NCBI RefSeq assembly: GCF_004137795.1
Contig: NZ_NWTM01000001.1
Coordinates: forward strand, 558,001 to 622,000
Length of the DNA stretch: 64,000 nucleotides
From: Pectobacterium zantedeschiae
GTDB taxonomy: Bacteria; Pseudomonadota; Gammaproteobacteria; Enterobacterales; Enterobacteriaceae
Direction of reading: 5' to 3'
Part shown: piece after piece, positions 59,874 to 64,000 of the stretch
How the letters are laid out: each line of letters starts with the position of its first letter
Position numbering within the stretch: position 1 is the first letter of the stretch
Notes under the pieces: model-generated
Database searches by the model: none
What the model saw: only the letters and a program-made list of their open reading frames with translations
Told to the model about the DNA's origin: nothing
Translations under genes and position numbers: made by a program

Positions 59874-60922
59874 GCGGCAAGATCCTTACGCGGTTTCAGG
59901 GCGTCGATTTGGTCGCGCCACTGTTGTTGTTCCGGCGTCCCTTCGGTACGTTGCCCGAAGAGCTGTGCAATTTGAGAGCCGTCTGCGGCATACAGTTCGA
60001 GGCTGGTCACGATGCCGTCGGCCGTTGGTTTACGCGTGATCCAACTTTCAGCAATCGCGCCTTCAATCAGGTGCAGCGTGAAATCTTTATTAAAGATATT
60101 AATCCATTCTGCGTGTTGCTCCATGCGCTCTACACGCTCAAGCGTACCGGTGAAGATTTGCACACAGCCACGGTTACCGACGAACACCATGATCTCGTTC
60201 TGATCTTCACGCGCGGCAAATAGGATTTGTGACAGCGCATCGTTTTCTACACGGTAGGCCAAATCGTCAGCCACAGAGTTAAATGCCTGCTGACGCGTTA
60301 GGTTATAGCGTCTAAGCAGAATGAAGAAATCATGTACATCCGTCATCGCACGCCAGTCTGCTTCAAACTGAGGATTGTGGGCAACAGCCTGCTCAGCAGC
60401 TGTGGTGTTACCTGCTGGACGAAATACCAACGCTGGATTTTCGTTACTGGTAAATTTCTCAACGAATAGCTGCCAGGCGTCCATGTCCGTGGTGTCGGTC
60501 GTGTAGACCTTCAGAATGGCATCGCCCTGATGATCGAAGAACTGAATACTCTGACGCTCACCGCGTGCGGTGTTTTCACGCAGCGCAAAGGCGGATGCCC
60601 ATTGAGAAAGGAACAAACGCAGATCCAATTCGCGCGGGTTAAGGATAAGACCGGCATGTCCATCAAGCGTCTGGTTTTGGTAGTAACCGGTATGTTCATG
60701 CACGGCATACTCGTTGCGAGTGATCGACTTGGTATTACCAACCTGCTCCAGCGCACTTAACCAAACTTTGGCGTCACCTTGTAGGCGTTGCGCATCGTGT
60801 CCAACGCGAGCATGAGTTAGCTCTGCTTCGCTAATGTTGAGTAGTGCAGCCAGATCGCGTGCGTATTTACGCGGATGTTCAACTTTAGCCTGGAGGTATT
60901 GTTGGTAAATGGACGTCTGCAT
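59870..60922 (-). CDS. hmuS: Haem-degrading/haem-transfer protein HmuS
   Basis: HmuS (HemS family) handles haem in the cytoplasm and in several species opens the ring to free iron. The 350-residue protein is built of two repeated HemS/ChuX halves. Marks are HPRKYARDLAALLNISEAELTHARVG and the second-half IMVFVGNRGCVQIFTG with HLIEGAIAESW. It is the first gene of the hmuSTUV operon and has a Fur box 39 bases upstream. The TonB receptor gene hmuR, first in the operon of Yersinia, is absent here. Confidence 0.94.
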   Translation of the reverse strand: MQTSIYQQYLQAKVEHPRKYARDLAALLNISEAELTHARVGHDAQRLQGDAKVWLSALEQVGNTKSITRNEYAVHEHTGYYQNQTLDGHAGLILNPRELDLRLFLSQWASAFALRENTARGERQSIQFFDHQGDAILKVYTTDTTDMDAWQLFVEKFTSNENPALVFRPAGNTTAAEQAVAHNPQFEADWRAMTDVHDFFILLRRYNLTRQQAFNSVADDLAYRVENDALSQILFAAREDQNEIMVFVGNRGCVQIFTGTLERVERMEQHAEWINIFNKDFTLHLIEGAIAESWITRKPTADGIVTSLELYAADGSQIAQLFGQRTEGTPEQQQWRDQIDALKPRKDLAA

Positions 60923-60960
60923 CTCGTTCCCTTAATCGTTGTTGTAGAGATTATAGCAAT

Positions 60961-60979
60961 GAATGAGAATCATTTTCAT
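60961..60979. promoter_or_regulatory. Fur box of hmuSTUV
   Basis: GAATGAGAATCATTTTCAT matches the 19-base Fur consensus GATAATGATAATCATTATC well. It should shut the haem operon when iron is plentiful. Confidence 0.85.
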
Positions 60980-61095
60980 GTAACAAAAACGCAACCTCAA
61001 GTGAAATTTTCTTAATAAGTGGAATAAGAGAAAGAGAGAGAAGCATTTATGTGCTGCGAGATAACGAGAAAGGTGGCAGGAACGAAGGAAAATGG

Positions 61096-61128
61096 CTGGC
61101 ACAATTCCAGGGAAGGGAAGTGTGCCAG
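61096..61128 (-). terminator. Probable terminator of aroH
   Basis: CTGGCACA and TGTGCCAG form an 8-bp stem 12 bases after the stop, with CCATTTTCC following on the minus strand. Confidence 0.55.
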
Positions 61129-61139
61129 TGCGTAGCGGA

Positions 61140-62186
61140 TTAAAAACGGCTGTCGACGGCGTCTGACAGACGCGCCAGTAGCGTTTCGGTATCCTGCCAG
61201 CTCAGACAAGGATCGGTAATGGATTGCCCATACGTCAACGCCAGAGGGTTGATTGCAGGCTGACTCCCTTCGATTAAGAAACTTTCTGCCATGATGCCCG
61301 CGATGGCGCGTGAGCCAGCACGAATTTGCTGGCAAATGTCATCGGCAACATCAAGCTGACGGCGATGCTGTTTTTGACAGTTGGCATGACTAAAATCGAC
61401 CACCAGATGCTCGGGCAGAGAAAACTCGCTGAGATGAGCACAGGCGGCGGCAATATCTTCCGCGTGGTAGTTCGGCTTCTTCCCGCCGCGCATAATAATG
61501 TGGCCAAACGGATTACCCTGCGTTTTGTAAACCGACATGAAACCTTGTTTGTCCGGCGAGAGAAACATGTGTTGAGCGCGTGCGGCACGGATCGCATCGA
61601 CGGCGATACGCGTATTGCCATCCGTCCCGTTTTTAAAACCGACAGGGCAGGATAGCGCAGACGCCATTTCGCGGTGGATTTGGCTTTCGGTGGTTCTCGC
61701 GCCAATCGCGCCCCAGCTAATCAGGTCAGCGATATATTGGCCAGTGACCATATCAAGGAATTCCGTTGCAGTCGGTAATCCAAGCTGGTTGACGTTCAAC
61801 AGTAGGCGGCGGGCGATTTCCAGCCCTTCGTTCACCTGGAACGAACCATTGAGTGCGGGATCGGAAATCAGTCCCTTCCAGCCGACCACCGTGCGCGGTT
61901 TTTCAAAATAGGTGCGCATGACAATTTCCAGTCTGTCCTGATACTGCGTGCGTAGCGCAGCCAGACGACGTGCATAGTCCAAGGCGCTGTCGGTGTCATG
62001 GATCGAACAGGGGCCAATTACGACGAGTAAACGGGGATCGTGGCCAGTGAGAATCGCTTCAATTTTCTTGCGTGATGAGGTGACATTTTCGGCAACGTCA
62101 GGGGTAATCGGGAGTCTGGCAAGTAGCGTTTGGGGTGTGACCAGACTCTCGATGCGCGCGCTCCGCAGTTCATCTGTTTGTAGCAT
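61140..62186 (-). CDS. aroH: 3-deoxy-7-phosphoheptulonate synthase, Trp-sensitive type
   Basis: AroH condenses phosphoenolpyruvate and erythrose-4-phosphate, the first step of aromatic amino acid synthesis. The 348-residue length equals E. coli AroH. Motifs are VVIGPCSIHDTDSALDYA, MRTYFEKPRTVVGWKG, FKNGTDGNTRIAVDA and VVDFSHANCQKQH with metal ligands. The start MLQTDELR and its place beside ppsR and ppsA favour AroH over AroF/AroG; feedback type is inferred from that. A TrpR-like palindrome lies upstream at 62382-62395. Confidence 0.93.
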   Translation of the reverse strand: MLQTDELRSARIESLVTPQTLLARLPITPDVAENVTSSRKKIEAILTGHDPRLLVVIGPCSIHDTDSALDYARRLAALRTQYQDRLEIVMRTYFEKPRTVVGWKGLISDPALNGSFQVNEGLEIARRLLLNVNQLGLPTATEFLDMVTGQYIADLISWGAIGARTTESQIHREMASALSCPVGFKNGTDGNTRIAVDAIRAARAQHMFLSPDKQGFMSVYKTQGNPFGHIIMRGGKKPNYHAEDIAAACAHLSEFSLPEHLVVDFSHANCQKQHRRQLDVADDICQQIRAGSRAIAGIMAESFLIEGSQPAINPLALTYGQSITDPCLSWQDTETLLARLSDAVDSRF

Positions 62187-62381
62187 GTTTTGTCTCTGAA
62201 TTCGGTCAAGCCGAAAACCTGTTGTCACTAAAAACGTGGACACGGAGTGTGTCAGACAATGTTTTCGGACAACGTTTTCAACTAAAAGGTTGCTTCGCAG
62301 CGGCGAAATGCCGGGAAGTGATGGTGCACACAATAAACGAAATGACACACATTACAACCGCATCAGGACAAATAATCTATC

Positions 62382-62395
62382 ATGTACTAGTACAT
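62382..62395. promoter_or_regulatory. TrpR-operator-like palindrome upstream of aroH
   Basis: ATGTACTAGTACAT is a perfect palindrome that contains the TrpR half-site GTACTAG on both strands. Preceded by GA on the minus strand, it resembles the left part of the E. coli aroH operator. It is shorter than the usual 18-base operator, and it includes the ppsR stop codon. Confidence 0.5.
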
Positions 62396-63208
62396 TCTTC
62401 GGCTCATGCCGAGAATGTCGATGATTTTTGCGGAGATTTCCTCAACAGAATAATTGGTCGTATTGAGATATTTAATCTGATGTTTGCGAAATAGCGCTTC
62501 AACCTCGCTGAGTTCCATACGGCACTGGCGAAGGGAGGCATAGCGACTATTCCCCCGACGCTCTTCACGAATTGCCGCTAGTCGTTCGGCATCAATGGTG
62601 AGTCCGAATAGCTTATGTTGGAAGGGTTTCAGCGCATCGGGCAGGCGTAGGTTGTCCATATCATCGGCAATGAAAGGGTAGTTGGCAGCACGAATACCAA
62701 ACTGCATTGCCAGATACAGGCTGGTCGGTGTTTTACCGCAGCGCGACACACCCAGCAGAATGACTTGAGCCTGATCGAGATTGCGTAGCGAAATGCCGTC
62801 ATCGTGTGCCAACGTGTAATCAATCGCGGCGATGCGGGCGTCGTATTTGCTCAGGTTATTAGCCGTCAAACCGTGAGTGCGGTTAGCAATCGGTGTCGGC
62901 GGTGTGTTCAATTCTTCCTGCAAGGGGGCGACCAACGCCTGTACGATATCCTGGCAAAATCCTTCACTGCTGGTAATAATATTACGAACGGTCGGCGTGA
63001 CAATGGAGTAAAACACCAGCGGACGCACACCGGTTTGCTGATATAGCGTATTGATTTGCTCACACACCGCTTTAGCGCGGACTTCACTTTCAACGAAAGG
63101 TAAGGTATAGCTAACCGTGTTCACGGGGAATTGAGACAGCACCGCATGGCCCAATACCTCTGCTGTAATGGCCGTACCGTCCGAGACATAAAACACGCTT
63201 CTTTCCAC
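62387..63208 (-). CDS. ppsR: Phosphoenolpyruvate synthase regulatory protein
   Basis: PpsR (YdiA) both inactivates PEP synthase by ADP-dependent phosphorylation and reactivates it by Pi-dependent removal. The 273-residue DUF299 protein has the P-loop [15 protein letters not shown], the start [35 protein letters not shown] and [15 protein letters not shown] sequence ([15 protein letters not shown]). A GTG start at 63208 with AAGGGGG upstream was chosen; an ATG at 63244 is in frame but has no ribosome site. It is divergent from its target gene ppsA. Confidence 0.94.
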   Translation of the reverse strand: MERSVFYVSDGTAITAEVLGHAVLSQFPVNTVSYTLPFVESEVRAKAVCEQINTLYQQTGVRPLVFYSIVTPTVRNIITSSEGFCQDIVQALVAPLQEELNTPPTPIANRTHGLTANNLSKYDARIAAIDYTLAHDDGISLRNLDQAQVILLGVSRCGKTPTSLYLAMQFGIRAANYPFIADDMDNLRLPDALKPFQHKLFGLTIDAERLAAIREERRGNSRYASLRQCRMELSEVEALFRKHQIKYLNTTNYSVEEISAKIIDILGMSRRMY

Positions 63209-63390
63209 ATAGCCCCCTTGTGATATTTCCGATAGCTCCAACACGTTAACCTCGTCAAAAATTGCGTTTAAAGAATACTTTTATTAAAACGCCATTTCAT
63301 TATCTTCATGATAAAGAATGCTAATCTTCTACGGTATTGTATTTTTACCGAGTTAAGCAATCATTCGCTGTGAAATCAGTTTTTTTTCAT

Positions 63391-63408
63391 AGGTTGATCG
63401 ATTCACCT
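63391..63408. promoter_or_regulatory. Cra (FruR) site upstream of ppsA
   Basis: On the minus strand AGGTGAATCGATCAACCT contains TGAATCGAT, which fits the Cra consensus. In E. coli Cra activates ppsA for gluconeogenesis. The 63209-63508 gap holds this site, the two divergent promoters and no gene. Confidence 0.7.
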
Positions 63409-63508
63409 ATCCATGTTCATCAAAACGCTATGCTAACCTAATTGCGTTGAGACGATTCTCAACCGAACTCTTTCATACCCTAATTGTATGCAGAAAGGAT
63501 TATTTTCG

Positions 63509-64000
63509 ATGTCCAATAACGGCCCTGATTTGCGTAATGTCCTTTGGTATAACCAACTCGGTATGCACGACGTTGAAAGGGTGGGAGGCAAAAATGCCTC
63601 TCTGGGTGAAATGATCACCAACCTTTCAGATTTGGGCGTAGCCGTTCCCAACGGTTTTGCGACAACGGCGCAGGCATTTAATGATTTTCTTAATCAAAGT
63701 GGGATTAACCAGCGCATTTATGAGCTGCTTGATCGCACCGATATTGACGATCTGAGTCAGTTGGCCAGCGCTGGTGCGCAGATTCGTCAGTGGATTATTG
63801 ATACGCCGTTCCAGCCAGAGCTGGAGCAAGCAATCAACGATGCCTATCAGCAACTGGCCGATGGCGAAAAAGAGGCCTCATTTGCTGTGCGTTCTTCCGC
63901 CACTGCGGAAGATATGCCAGATGCATCTTTTGCTGGCCAACAGGAAACCTTCCTGAATGTGCAGGGCATTGACGCGGTAATGGTAGCGGTGAAGCACGTA
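63509..64000 (+). CDS. ppsA: Phosphoenolpyruvate synthase, N-terminal part (3' end outside window)
   Basis: PpsA turns pyruvate and ATP into phosphoenolpyruvate, AMP and phosphate in gluconeogenesis. The first 164 residues are present, against about 790 in the whole enzyme. They cover the start of the nucleotide-binding domain: VLWYNQLGMHDVERVGGKNA, SLGEMI, VPNGFATTAQAF and FAVRSSATAEDMPDASFAGQ. AAGGA lies upstream of the ATG. The divergent ppsR encodes its regulator. Confidence 0.96.
   Translation, partial: MSNNGPDLRNVLWYNQLGMHDVERVGGKNASLGEMITNLSDLGVAVPNGFATTAQAFNDFLNQSGINQRIYELLDRTDIDDLSQLASAGAQIRQWIIDTPFQPELEQAINDAYQQLADGEKEASFAVRSSATAEDMPDASFAGQQETFLNVQGIDAVMVAVKHV

Overview
The window is a stretch of core chromosome from a gamma-proteobacterium of the order Enterobacterales. 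Protein similarity, gene order and the presence of hmuSTUV, a YqjM-type old yellow enzyme and a Fnr-like/cupin/methyltransferase cassette beside otherwise E. coli-like blocks suggest a soft-rot enterobacterium, most likely Pectobacterium. That genus call is inferred from recalled gene content and order, not from a search. No rRNA, tRNA, prophage, insertion sequence or CRISPR array was seen. One ERIC repeat is present.

Layout. Positions 1-9400: the end of opgH (osmoregulated periplasmic glucan synthesis), lpxL (lipid A), an old-yellow-enzyme reductase, trhO (tRNA hydroxylation), yceI-yceJ, bssS, an unrecognised small gene, SOS-controlled dinI, pyrC and a small monooxygenase-fold gene. Positions 9450-15000: rne with its long autoregulatory leader, divergent rluC, and yceF. 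Positions 15100-25730: yceD-rpmF-plsX-fabH-fabD-fabG-acpP-fabF-pabC-mltG-tmk-holB-ycfH, which joins ribosome supply, fatty acid and phospholipid synthesis, folate, murein trimming and DNA replication. Positions 26040-34570: ptsG with CRP, Mlc and SgrS control signals, hinT, ycfL, lpoB, thiK, nagZ (its 3' end formed by an ERIC repeat), ycfP, ndh behind a perfect FNR site, and ycfJ.

Positions 34650-37840 hold an accessory-looking block: two MFS exporters and a divergent TetR regulator with three copies of one operator motif. Then yegD, mfd, the lipoprotein-sorting ABC transporter lolCDE, nagK and cobB. Positions 48000-50420 are the least familiar part: a Cys/His-rich 84-residue gene behind a Fur-box-like dyad, then a Fnr-type regulator divergent from a cupin and a SAM methyltransferase. 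Positions 50590-57240 carry btuC-btuE-btuD (vitamin B12 import), nlpC, lplA, ydiV (a degenerate EAL protein) and selO. Positions 57260-60980 carry the Fur-controlled haem uptake operon hmuSTUV, without its outer-membrane receptor. The window ends with aroH, ppsR and the start of ppsA.

Regulatory sites readable in the DNA (LexA, FNR, Fur, Cra, CRP, Mlc, SgrS target, a TrpR-like palindrome) agree with the known control of the genes beside them. Statements about E. coli homologues come from memory; no database search was run.
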